The notes under the pieces: generated by a model
Seen by the model: only the letters and a program-made list of their open reading frames with translations
Databases searched by the model: none
What the model was told of the DNA's origin: nothing
Part shown: piece after piece, positions 33,900 to 47,500 of the stretch
How the letters are laid out: each line of letters begins with the position of its first letter
Numbering within the stretch: the stretch's first letter is position 1
Source of the DNA: Symsagittifera roscoffensis
Lineage: Eukaryota; Xenacoelomorpha; Acoela; Convolutidae
Direction of reading: 5' to 3'
Assembly (NCBI RefSeq): GCF_963678635.1
Contig: NC_087062.1
Location: 22,918,370-22,982,369 of the forward strand
Length of the DNA: 64,000 bases
Made by a program: the position numbers and the translations under genes

Positions 33900-35490
33900 G
33901 GGTTCAATGTGGCCATCTTTTAAAGCAGAGCTGCTTAATTAGAATTTATTTTTGTATTAGTCTTTTCTTCGCCCGTCTGTAAGCTTCCAAAAGGTATCGC
34001 ATAGGTTTTTTGATCTTCTACTATCTTCAAAAACACCGCATCACTTTGCAGAAACCACGGTAAAGTGGCTTCAAAACAGCCAAGAATGACAAATTAAGGT
34101 ATTAAAAACATCAAAATCAAGCAGAACGCAGGCTTAGAGCAAATTCGAAATCATAAAATTTTTTGATCTGTTGCAAATGAGTTTGGAATAATGGAACTCA
34201 TAGATGATTTACATTGTGTTTAGTGAAATCATTTATCTTTAAGTTTTGCTTTGAAGAACAAAAGGACATGTCTAAAAGGAAAGTTTTAAAAAATTCCAGT
34301 GCATCGAGATACAATCCACTTAAATAATTCTACAAATGAGAAATTGCATTTTTGTAAAAACTGCGATTTAATTTGCATAAAATCCTGACTGGGCGTAACT
34401 TTTCCTGCTACCCAATTAGTTTCCTCAGCGGAAAGGGTCCTACTTCATTTTGGTCCTTACTGCTCATTAATAATTAGGGATACTTTTACAAATTTTTGCA
34501 ATTAGTGCTATTTTTGGTAAACATTTCAAAGTTGAGCGGCGATTATTTATCTACAAAAAAGTTATTGAAACTTCAGTAAGGAAATAAATACTATATGAAA
34601 TTCTAATTATTTCTCTGAAATTATCTATTTGTTAAATTGAGCTTTAACTAAATAGTTATCTGTTGAAAAGCTTTCAAAAGCGAATGAGCATTTGGTAATT
34701 TTCATTTTGGTTTGTTCCAATCACGCTTTCCGAGAATAAATTGTGTATTCGGGTGATTTTCCAAGCAATGAGATACCATAAAAAGGCATGCGGGCTTATG
34801 ATATCTCAGATTAAAGTTGTGCTAAGAGTTGCATAAAAACGTCAAAAAATTTCCCCAGTATCGAGAAAAATATTGGTTTCCTTTTTTTACTTTTAGACTG
34901 CAAACTAGCATTTTAATGAATAAAATTGAGACCCACTCGTTGCTAGTTACTATTTAATTAAAGCAAATTAAGCATAAAACATGAAGTTATTAAACTCAGA
35001 AATATGAATTACAAAATCCTTGCCAAAAATACACACAAAACTTGCAATAAATCGTATTCATAAAAATGAGTTTTTTATTGCATTTTTCACTAGTTTTTTT
35101 TCTGTAAAATGACTGTGATTGGAACAATAACCGACCAGTTAATTTAATTTCAAATAAATATCTTTTATGTGAGTAAAATTGCTACCGATTCTGAACAACA
35201 CTAGGACTTTTAATAAAGCAAAATTTGAATTCAATTCCATTATTTTTTTCCACATTTTGTTTTAGTTGTGAGAAATCGGGATTATGACTCGGACTCTATG
35301 ATTTTTTTTCTCCAAAATTCCGAAGAAATTTGAACTACCTTTTATCATTACTTCAACTGCTTACTCTGCAAAGTGACTTTATGGTTTAATAAAGTCAATG
35401 GTTTAATTGTCCCAAAGCTATTGGAGTTGCATCATCATTAAAGTAATTTTATCAAAGCCCATCTACTAAACTACTTGACTATTTTTAATC
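33900..35490. other. Upstream region of the receptor gene
   Basis: AT-rich sequence with no coding exon found. It should contain the receptor promoter and 5' UTR, but I see no distinctive core-promoter element to pick a start site. Confidence 0.35.
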
Positions 35491-35596
35491 ATGTCTTGCT
35501 TCTTATTCTTTTCATTGACATTCATTGTGATTACCCGCAGTGAAGTCTTTTTCGTGGAGGATTACAATCGAAACATCAGACCAAAAGCCCAAAAAG
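35491..35596 (+). CDS. Receptor exon 1
   Basis: The ATG at 35491 opens MSCFLFFSLTFIVITRS, a hydrophobic signal peptide. It continues into EVFFVEDYNRNIRPKAQK, the start of the mature extracellular domain (family pattern DYxxxxRP). The exon ends in phase 1 at G|GTTAGA. Confidence 0.85.
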
Positions 35597-38500
35597 GTTA
35601 GATTATTTTAATTTAAGAGTAAACTGACTTCGTTCAATGCTATTTGAATTATTAAAAATGTTAATTTGCTTCCAACCAATCAGCACTTGACAGGTTTTTG
35701 AGAAACAATTTTGATTTAAAATATCAAGAAAAAAGCTTAGAACTGCAGTCACGGGACAGAGTTTGTAATGTTTTAAGCGACTACTTAAAACACAGAGCTG
35801 AAGGCTTTTTTGATGCAATTATTTTAAAACAATAACATAAGATTTTATTTGTATTATTTATTTGCTTATTGTTTTAAGCCCACATAGCCATTCGTTTCAA
35901 AAAGAGGCGCAATGATTAATTAACTAAAATCTCCACTTCGTAGTCAAAAATCCGGTGGATTGAAGCTCAGCATGATCTAAGCTCATTGGCGACGGATGAG
36001 GTGAAATTTTTCGAGGTCCAAAAAATCAGGAAAAAAACACGTAATTCTAAATCAAGAAACACAGACTGAACAGCTCGTATGTGTTTTATTGCTTGGATAA
36101 CTGATCTTAATCTTGATAGCTTGATAGCTTTCAAACTTGTTAATTAGGTAACCAGTAAAAATAATTTTGGTGAAATATTTGAAAAAGTATTTTAAAAAAA
36201 TTAAGGACATTTTTTAAGGATCAAAGCATCCTTCAGATTACACAATAAACCTTTATACAAGATTGAAGTTCAATTGATGCCGTAGTGTCACTTTCGAAAC
36301 AAATCAATATGATTTGAAAAATTCAAAAAAAATCAACGCAATTTGCTTTTCTTGACTTTAGGTCCACTTCTTCTCATCATCTTCATCAATGATTTTTCCT
36401 AAAATCAACAAAAAAACTCGCACCTTTTGTTAAGCTGATTACTCTGCAGAAAGTGGAGTTCAAAAAGTGGAGTTCAAAAAATCTCCTCGAAACAAAAAAA
36501 ATGAATTTCAAAAAATCAAAGCAGAGATATGTAATTGAAACGCGAAAAAATCATTTTGATAATGAAACCGAGAAATCAATTAGATATATAGTAAAAACAG
36601 AAGGTAACTGTTTGAGTTTTGTTTATCACGTTTCTAATCTCAGGAAACAAAAATATTTATTGTGATTTATTTTGAAAATAAAAAAAAATTAAACAAGAAA
36701 CAGTTGATAAATATGAGTTTCAAATTTCGTACCTCAAACTAAAATGTTTTGAGACAACTGGATAATGATCTACAGAGACTGAAAAAAGTTTTTTCTCCAA
36801 GCGTAAGCTCATTAATATTAGCTCGAGAATCACACAATGTATACATCTACTGAACTTCATACTTATAAAACTTTCGAAAAATAAATTAAAATTCAAAAAA
36901 TTTATTTAGTAGACGTTTTACGCAAGCTAATAACAGGAGGAGACTTTAGTAATCATCACAACAAAGAAGAAAATCGAAACATTTACCGAATGGTGCAAAC
37001 AACACAACTAAAAACTCACTGCATGTAAGATTAAGAAAATTTCTCAGTTCCGTCTTTAACTATGAAATATATTGGGACGAGTTTACCCAGAAAATGTCCA
37101 AAACAGCCCAAAAAGAAAGAAACACCTCCTTTTAAATAACATCATTTTTTTACAATGAAGGTCTATTGAACACAATATACAGCTAGGGAATTCAATTTAA
37201 GGCTGGAACGGGTTAGTTTTTTCTATTTCCTCTTTTTTTTTTCAAAAAGGCTGAAAATGGACCAGAAGGTCTCATGACGATCTCTTAGGCTAATGCCTAA
37301 TGGTTATAAATGCGGTTGTAAAACAATCATTTCTTGTATACTAGCCTGAAAAAAGATTATTTTTATGATTAGAAAGCCTCGGTAATTAAAGAGCATCGTT
37401 AATAGTGCAAAAACTGGAGCAATGAATGCAAAGTGACTGTATCAGTCTGATGTCATAAACAGGTAAGCTAGATACGACAGAAATTAATGCGGCAAAATCT
37501 GTCGAAAGAAGATCGAAGAGAAGTCGAGACATAATTTTAGTGCATTTTATCGGGACTTCGCTCTGAGCCTATACACTGTGATGGAAAAAATCACTTACTA
37601 CCTTGTAGATAAAAAAGAAGGACAACAAACTCATGCTAGACAGATCACTGCGGATCGAAACTGTCCCGAGAAGGTTTTTGCTCATCATTCATAACAAAAA
37701 GATTGAAACAAAAATAAATCAATTATAGTCCGCATTACAGATGTAAAATTTGGACCACAAAATTGATTATATTGTCATTATATTCGACTATTTCCGAGAT
37801 AAAAAATCTAATTTAATTGATTCTGATCCATTATTTTTGGCACTGAAATCAATTTTTTTTGGCGAAATAATGCAATCTAATCAATTATTTCTGAAACAAA
37901 AATCCATTATGTTCCATTATAATGATTATAATCCATGTTCTTTTGAAAACTAATTCAATTATTTTTGCAGAAATTTTGTTAATTTTGCAAGAAGTTTCAT
38001 GCCATGCTTTTTACAGTTATAACCAATCACAACCCCATGGTTATTGAAGTTAACCAACCCCACCCGCCAGTTCACAGTTTACCCCAGAGAAGTTTTTCAC
38101 CATTGAACGGGGCCTCCAACTTTTGTTTACCCCACCCATGTTTTTTAACCCCAACCTCACCCAACTCCCAAGTTCATTAAACATGGGAGGAGGGGTGAAC
38201 CAGGGGGGTAAACTGGGAGTGGTAAAACAGGTGGAGCTTACATTGAGTGCCCCCAGCCGTTCCACCAATTCACCCCTCCCCCCACCCCCCTTATTCAACC
38301 AAATTTTTCAACCCACCTCCTCTCACCAACATTCAGCAGTAAACGAGGGGACAGGGGATAAACTAGAGGGGGTGGTAAAGAGGTGGAGCTTACGTTGAGA
38401 GAACCCAATCCATTCAACCATTACCGCCGCCCATTTAATCATAAAATGAGCCCAACTGTTCAACCTTTACCCCCTCCCCCCCCCCCCCCCCCTCTTGAAC

Positions 38501-41500
38501 GTGCGAATGTGGGCGAATGGCGGTTGTGGTGAGAACAATTAAATTGTGTTAAACTGCCATGAAGTGAAAAGAATACAAAATAAAAATATAGAAAAATTTA
38601 AGTAAAATGTAGAAATTTAAAACGTAATACGTAGCATTTCCACCAAAGAGAACTTTGAAAAAAATTGTAATTTTTATCGATAATTTCTTTAAAAAATCGT
38701 TTGAATCGATTATAATCAAATATAATGCTTTATATTGAAATAATACTTATAAGAAATTTAATGGAATACAACTTATTATTTTGTAATTTTATAGAATACT
38801 AATTATGAAATTAAGACGATTTTTGCACAAATGAAAGGACCAATATACGAACTGTACAGCTCATCACGGCAAACCGCTGCTGTGTCCCTGCTTATGAACT
38901 ACATGCATTTTTTTCTGGGCTGGGTAATGTTGCCTCACCCGCAAGCAACGAGCACGGCTCATGGTGGGACTCGAACAACCGACATTTCGATTGAGAGGCG
39001 GAGACGTAACCAATTCACCACCGCTCCCCGAATCGACAAAATTATCAAAATAAGGGAAGGACGGGATCGGGAAGCTAATTTTTGGTCAAGGGTTTTAAGT
39101 GGCTTAGACAGTGGAAAGTTCGTTACAAGCAGTTTCAATATTTTTGTCATTGGGAAGGGTAAACGTCTGATGAGATGGCACCTGAACCAAGCAAACTAGG
39201 CGACAACCAAGCTCTAATCGAACTAAAAAATTAGCTTGAACGCATTTGCGGCTTTCGCATATAGGAATGAAGAAAAATAATAATTTTCGTGATTGAAATT
39301 TCATTGCTTGTGAAATCTGGCCTTTAACACAATTCAAAGAAACGATGACGAAAAAGATATTGTCTATGCATTCCAAAACTAAATCAGCATTCAGTTTTGA
39401 CATTTTGATTTGAGTGAAATCATTAATTTTTTTTATTGGTAAAATATCAATGTAGAGATTTGTCAAGAACTCTTCCATTCAAAAATTGCCTGTTAGCAAG
39501 AGTTTTTCCTTTTTTTACGTCGACCAAATTGATTTTCTGAGCTCTCTCAGTTCATTATACCGACCCCGTTTTGACCATTTTTTCTTTGCCGCAAGCAAAT
39601 TTTTGAAAAATCAAAAAAAGGAGTATTTAGGCACTTTTTGAAAAATTTTGACCAAAAGTTTGCGTTTTTTTTTCGGCGCGCCATCCACCTTCAAAATTAG
39701 TAAATATTGGCACCCAAGGGGCTTTTAGAAAAATTTTGGGTCAGCCAAAAATTAATGTCTGAAAATAGTACCAAGGGGGACCCTTTGAGTCGACAGGGGG
39801 TTGAATCCCTGAGAAGATAAAATTGTCCACCTCTCCTCACTAAACCCGCTTGTGTTTTCAGGGGAGCTCTGAAATTTCATTCGGCCCATTAAAAAAAACA
39901 GGCAAAATTATAAGGTTCCATTTTAAATGCAAAGTTGTAAGTTCCTAGAACTACCATAGATTGATTGTAGAATGCCAATAGTGTCTTGTGCTTTTTGATC
40001 ACTTTCATCTCACGATGACAGATCTTGGTATCTGTTAGGTAATAATTATGTTTCTCTAGGTGTTGCCGATGACATCAGATTTGACATCTTCATTCACAAA
40101 ATTGGACCAATTGAAGAAGCCGATATGGTAAGAAGGCAGAACGACAAACATATTTTGGCAAAATATACCACCTAAAACAAGAATTTAAAAACTCAGCCTT
40201 TTTTCGAATTCACACGTGCAATCTATCAATTAAAACTTGAAGTTAAATGAAACCTAGCATAGCTGAATTTCGATTCATTTGACTTTCTTTGTTTTTTAAT
40301 TTTTTATTAGACTCCCGGGTTGACAAAAAAGGCTTATCATACTATTTCATATTATGAAAAAAATGCTTATCATACTATGTCATACTATTTCATAGACCAA
40401 AAAAATACTATGAAAATAGCATGATAAGCATTTTTTCCATACTATGAAATATTATGATAGGCATTTTTCCATACTATGAAATTGTATGGCAAGCATTTTT
40501 TCCATAGTCGCCATATATGAAATTGTATGACAAGCATTTTTCTTTTATGGACGTCAACCCGGGCCAAGTCACGAAGCGACCGGAACAGACTATGGATAAG
40601 CTTGTTTTTTTTTCTATTTTGACTACTACAAAGTTGCAATCATAATACAGCTCTTTCAGACGTGATTTTTACTCCAAAAATTACAAAAAATTGCCGCAGT
40701 GTCAACGAAATTTGGTCTCATTTTTAGATTGTCAGGCAAAATTTCACGACTCTTTGATGACACTGAATTTGATGACGCCAAATTAAAATCTAATGTTATA
40801 AATCTTTTGTTATCTCATTTATATGTACATCCAGTTCTTGCGTTTTTTTAAAAATAATTCAAGAGTGATAAATCTAAAACAGAAAAAAGTAAACAAAATT
40901 AAACAAATTTAAAAAAAAAATTTTAAGATTTTGTTTTCAATTTTTCGAAGAAAACATTTGTTATTTTTGAATTTATTTATCTCAATCAGTGCGGTTAAAA
41001 AAATTTGTGCAGCTTGCACAACCTCAGGGTACCCTTACTTCTGCTAGTTTGATTTCACAACTTTGTTTCAGCAAATGTCTGTGGACATCTACTTCAGGCA
41101 GTACTGGACAGATGGGAGGCTGATTGGACTGTATGAGCACGTGGCCAACAGCACCTCCGCCATACCAGGACAGGAAGTGCAGCTGGGATATGACCACATT
41201 GAACAGCTCTGGTTTCCCGACATGTACTGGGTGGACGCTCTAGAGGTATCAATAATTAATAGAGCGACGAACAGTTTTTGAGATATCTGAACGGAGAGCG
41301 CGCGAGCTTACAAACACTTTTTTGCTCCGATCATTCTACAAATGGGGAGGAACTTTGTATTTGGGTGTGTTTTAGTTTTTTATTTTTGTTTTCCACGCAA
41401 AATCAGGTATCACAGACAATCATCGGACTGGGTTGAGTGATATATAAAATTAAAGCCCTTTCAGTCGTGATTTGAACCAAAGTGTCGTGATTTGATTAAA

Positions 41501-44500
41501 AGTGTCGAGAAAAACCGGTTTGAAAATTTTGATTTTTCGTCTTAAATCGAGCAAATAAAGCAAGCGTGCAGGCTTTGAACAGCTAAATTATGCCTGAATA
41601 AAACCTTAAAATTTAAATTTAAGCAAATAAAACTAGTTTTTGGAGTTTTTTTTAGCTTTTTTTGGAACCAACAACATCAAAAAATTCTAAAACTTTCTGC
41701 AAAAAATTTTTGAAATTTTTCTTTTTCTATTTTTTTAAAAAGTTTTTCTAGTTATTTTCTTAAAAAAATGTTGTTCAATTTGTCTTCATTACTATGACTG
41801 TCTAATATGGCCAAATTATATTTTTACGTCAGATCATTTTATCACACCAAGCAGAAAAAACTACACTAATTTGGCAAAAAAAAAACGTTCTAAACCGTAG
41901 TTTTCTAAAGACCATGGTCGGAACATTCTGTACTTCTTGCACATTAACCGGCTATCCTTGTTCACATTTGAAGCTCGCGGGTTCTCCATTCAGATTAAAC
42001 TTTTCAAGCCAGCTAGAGTCATTCGCTATGAAAAGTAGTGTGAAATGCGGTGTTCTTGAGGAAAACGCGTTCAAGAAACCTTCAATCTGACACAGAAGTA
42101 AATATCAAATATGTTTCGTTAAAATTTTTAAACACCCCAAGTCTATCTCAAAGACGGAGCGAATGCTCTTTTTATCAACTTCTTGTTGCGAAATGTCGCT
42201 TTTTACCAATTGTCGCCTATTACGAATTGTCGCCCTACCGTGCTGCTCGATTTTGTAGTCTGTTTTCGAAACTCATAACTCGCACTTCAAATTGCTCGGT
42301 AGAAATTGTTGCTCTCAGTTCTATTTATTTTATTCATCAAAAATAATTTATTTCAACTTCTCAATTTTGCAGCCACCAAAAAATATAATTCATCCATTTT
42401 TTCGAAAAAAAAATTATTTCATGTTTTTTACTCCTTTTGGACAAACTCAGTTAGGAACGATTTGTAAGACGGATGGAAATCTCCATTTACTCGTTGCAAT
42501 TTTCATGCGCTCATAATTTCACAAAAAATGAACACAGGTTTTGCCAAAAATGGCTAATTAAAAAGTTTGTAGGAAAATCGACCCCGGGTGCAAACATTCC
42601 GTCATTTGCTTCGAAAGTACTCGGAACAAAGATTGGCTAATTCGGGATAGATAACGTGCAATACATTATTGAAACACTCAGAGCTGCGCCGTTGTAAACT
42701 TTTACTTTAAATTAGGCTGGTGGCTTCAATTCATCGATAGTTTTATTTTTCCGACTTTCGGTACGAAAGTAACGGAATATTTGTGCTCGGGGTGGGTTTT
42801 TTTTTTCTTCAGACAAATTTCGACTTTTTAACTAGCCATTTTTGACGGAATTTTTTTATATCATTCAAAAGGTATTGTTGTCCTGAGCTTAAATTTGAAA
42901 AGATATTTCACCTGTGATCCTTTTTCATAAAGTTATGAGGGTTTAAAGTTTGCTATTTTGGCCATTTTGACCAATTTGGGACAATTAACGCGCGATATAA
43001 TTCGCGCTATTAACGCGTAAGCGTGATTTAATCCGTCTTATAAATCGTTCCAAATTGGTTGAACGAAGCTTATTTGCCATAATTGATTTGTTACAAGGAA
43101 CGAATTCTATTTTTTTGTACTTTATATGGCGTGTGGGGGGATGATTTTCATAAAAATTTTCAAATTTAAAAAAACTTTCTTTTTATTTTATTTCATTTAA
43201 TTTTTTTTAATGTTATTACTGCTGCTCCATAAACCTTAAAAGGCAGTCGGAACAATCAGGGCTTCGCCCTGATACGAGCAGTCTTGTTGCAATTCCAAAT
43301 AGCCTTTAAATCCATGCGTAAAAGAATCGAGATATTTGACTACCCAGCTTACTTTGACATCACTTCTTACCATATAAGCTCGATGCTTTAGTTTTTGCCT
43401 CCGACTTTTTTCAGCCTTTACGTTAGCTTTTTGCCTTGTCTGCAGTATTCTTTCTTCCAACTGAAAGTAATAATCATTCTGTTGATTTTATTTTAATCCT
43501 GTTAAAATATAAAAATGGAAAAAAGATTGATTGAACTCCAAATAAAGTTTTTTTTTCATGAAAAAAGATTTCATAATAGTAGCTTTTAATTCCGAATATC
43601 CGAATGAGACTGTTTATTAATAAAATTCTTCATTTGTTAGAAACCAATTGAGAGTAGCCCGAGCACTGTGCAATTAGTAAGCTCCGATTACAAAAATATT
43701 TCCGACAATTTTTACAGCCAGGATGAAAGGATTTCCAAATTTAAAAAGATTTCAGTATAAGCTTCTTAAATCACACCTACAAGCTTGCTTTGAGGTACCT
43801 GAAATTGCGTGAAAAAATACTAATTCGCCTTAAGCCCATTGTTTTTTCCCACTTTTTCAGAGTGGCCAGAACAAAAATCGTGGCAATTGAAACTTGATCT
43901 CACTTGCTTGGAACCACCTAATTTGATGAGCCTGGCTCAGACAATACTGCTGTATTGCTCTCCTATAATTTCCTCAAGCATTCAAAAATCATGCAAAAAA
44001 AAACCTTTTACGTTTTATTTTTCATTGATTGAAACTCTTTGTTCACACGGTTAATTGTTTTGCTAACAGAAATTATGTGATAATAACTTTGAAATACTTT
44101 GCAGAATCAGATTTCCAGAGGATGTAGAATGGATTACCCTCAGATATTATTTATATCCTATTTAGGTCATTAGTTTTTAAGGGTAAACAAAAAGTAAATT
44201 TGAAGGGTGAATTCTCCTTAAGAATTGTTTCTCTCGTATAAAATTTTTCCGAAAAAATGCCAGGCAAGCACAGCTCGATAATTGGAGCAATCCAAATGGC
44301 GGGACAACAAATAAGTTTTGGCGAGAGGCTAAAATAAATCGCGACAAGGTCTCCCACATGTTTCGTGGAAAAACTGATAGCGTCTAAATGTCAGTTAGTT
44401 GTTTTGTTACAGAAAACTAGCTCCATTTGATTCATGTTTCGATCCGATTTCGAATTGGTTATAGTCAGTTATTTCGAGCAGAGAGAGTGATTTTCACCAG

Positions 44501-47500
44501 GCACCGGAATTGAAGGGAACCTAGACATCCGGCAAAGTGTTCTTGTCTGCTCAAAAACTATTGAAATATTTTTCTGGGGCAAACTTGTTGTTTCGACTTT
44601 CGAAGAAAGTGCAGAATATTTATGCATGCGAAAGACTTTTTATTCAGTCAATTTTCGAATTTTTAACTAAAGATTTTCGACAAATTTTTTATAGCATCTA
44701 AAAGATAAAGCTTTTTTGAGCTCAAACTTAAATATATAGTTCACATATTATCATTTTCTGTAAAGTTAAGCGGGTTTGAAAACTGCTAAATTGGCCAATT
44801 TGAGATATTTAATGCACGATATAACGCGTAAGCGGCAGTTTAATGCGTTCCGGATGGAGATGAGCCAAGTCATTTGGTCGTAATTATCAGAAAACAAGAC
44901 GCTAAATATAACTTTTAGTAGTTTACATTAGCGTGTGGGTTGATAAAAAAGAAAAAACCTCTGATTTACGAATAGTCTTGTTTGTTTTTAATACTGCTTT
45001 AATTTGATGCTTCATAGGTTTGGTTTGATTTAATGCCATATCGGAGCGAGGCAATAACTCGTAAAAGACGATAATTTGTTACAGGCGACAATTGGTAACA
45101 GTATATTAATGGGCAAACACTGATCCGCGCGCACAGTACTACTCGTGTGTAAGCACAGTATAGTTTATGCCAATTCCTTGTTGCGATCTAACGCTTGTTA
45201 TAAATAGTATCCCAAGAAAGACATCACAAGGCCTATGTATGTTGTTTTTGCATAGCACAGTTTTGTGCTTATAAGTAGACAGATTCTTGCACATGATTTT
45301 TAACATTTTTTCTTGAAATCATGTTGCGGAATATCTTACTAAATGTCTTCAATGACAACACGCGGTGTCAAACCTACGGTATCACAGAATCGGCAACACA
45401 CTTTTTTGCGACGAAATCAGGTGGAGTGAGGCAACCAACTGAACTAACTTCGAAAAACGGTGAATAGGATGAATAAATCGACTCGTAATAAATATATTGT
45501 AAATCGCTGATAGTTGATTAAAAAATTGGGGCAACTAATTGGAATTGAATGATTGATATAATTTTTGAAGGTTTAAATAATTTTTATGAAAAAATTGAGT
45601 TTGTTCGTCATTTTAAGAATAAATTTTTTTGCGTGTTTTAAAACAAAAATTTTTTTGCAAAATTATGTTGATTGAATAGTTTTGGTAAAAACTTCAATTA
45701 TAAATCTCTCTTGAATTGTCGTTGCTGCTTAGGACTTTTCATGGACCATCTTTTTAATTTTCTATTCTCAAAACTTGGAAACTTCAAAGCTATTTTGATT
45801 TCAATCTCCATTGAAAATTTTTTGCAGTTGTTCTGAGACTTTTTATTTTTAGTTGGCTTAAACTAAAATTGGCGAAATTTTTAATTAAGATTACGTTTCT
45901 TATACTATTTTGAAACGCTGATTTAGAGAGAGAGAGAGATATCAATGGCTCAAGTAGAAAAAAAATCAAGATGAACATTGATAGTAAAAGTTGGTATGGC
46001 CGCGATTCGAAAACGTTAGGCTTTTAGAGTTTTAGAGATATCGGGTTTCGTCGAGCTGTGAAGCAGGTTTGTGAAAATGGTAAAAACAACTTTCGAACTA
46101 CCAATTTTTAGTACTAAGAATATCTTTAGAAAAATATTTACTCGAATGAGTTGTTTCGACCACTTCACGACAAAAGAAAGAACTATGGCACTGTAGTGTT
46201 GTTACAGTCAATTTTTGGTACCTCAATTAAATTTCACACCAAGTCTTATTGGAAGAAGTCCGGATTCCCAAAAAAGTTTTAAAAATCGTCTCAGTGTCGA
46301 AAAACTGATCCGGGTTCTTTGCTGTTTCGAATTTAGCAGAGAATGAAATTCTTATAATTTTTTTTTAATTGCAAAGCCTAACTAGTTAATTAACATGCAC
46401 TAAGATGCTATTGTGTTTGATAAAATTAAGAAAACAGTTCGAATATAATCAAAAAAACTTTCAAAACGCTTTAGAAAAATCAGGCTGTTTTGGTTTTCTC
46501 GAGATTATGACACGTTTGCATCTATCTGTTGGCTATGGTTTGAATAACAGATTTTTCGTGATTTTACCCTTTTTAACTGAATCTTTAAAAACTGGTTTTG
46601 ATTGCGCTATTCACCGTTTGATGACTCAGTTTACTGAAATCCTCCGATGTATTTTAGTTTGCTTTTAAAATATCTCTTCAGAAGATCGATGCTCTCATTT
46701 TTTTGTATCACAGGTGTGGAAGCCAGGTGTGCTGGCCCGTAGTCAATTACTGGAGTTGCAAAGTGATGGTAGTATCTTCTTCTCTTCCAGACTGTTATTG
46801 ACCTTCAGATGTGAGATGGACCTCAAGTACTTCCCATTTGATGTCCAAGAATGTCACTTGTGCTTCGAAAGCTGTAAGTTCTTCCAATTTTTAACAAAAA
46901 GTGCTTTTATTGCACGCAACAGTTACATCGCATCTGTTTTTGTGATTTTGGAACTGAAAATGAATTTATCAATTGAAAACGAACTTCCATCTTAGGCGTT
47001 TATTGAATAGCGTTTCTTCAAACGCTCAAAAATACAAAAAGATCATTTCTATTTTCGAAAAGGAAAGCTTAAATGAAAAACAAGGGCCCCATGATAAACG
47101 CTGTCTTGTTTTTCTTGAAAACTTACGTTTGCACTATAATTCTTAGATTCTTCAGATATAATTCCTGGTCTAATTATCAAATGTTTTCTTCATCCAATAG
47201 GACATTCATCTTTTTACTCATCTTCCCATTCTACAGTAGTTTTTTTTTAATTTGTATTTTAAAAAATCAAACATTTATCGAGTCTTTGATTTGCAGGTGA
47301 TTTAATATTCACTGTATTTGATGGGCTTTAAAAGGACTGGATGCATATTGCTTTATTGTCGGCTTTTCAAGGCAAAACAAAATACGCAGTCCACCTAACT
47401 GCGACATACTTTTTTATAATATCCAAGCCAAAACAAGGGGGAAAATAAGTGCATTCTTGAAAGAATTATTCAGATAGGACTGATATTTTAAAAGTTTCTA

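Noticed and set aside
38831-39199. 122-codon plus-strand frame
   Set aside because: It crosses a tRNA-like sequence in reverse orientation and its GTRTTDI peptide is the translated B box, a common artefact. No splice or homology support.
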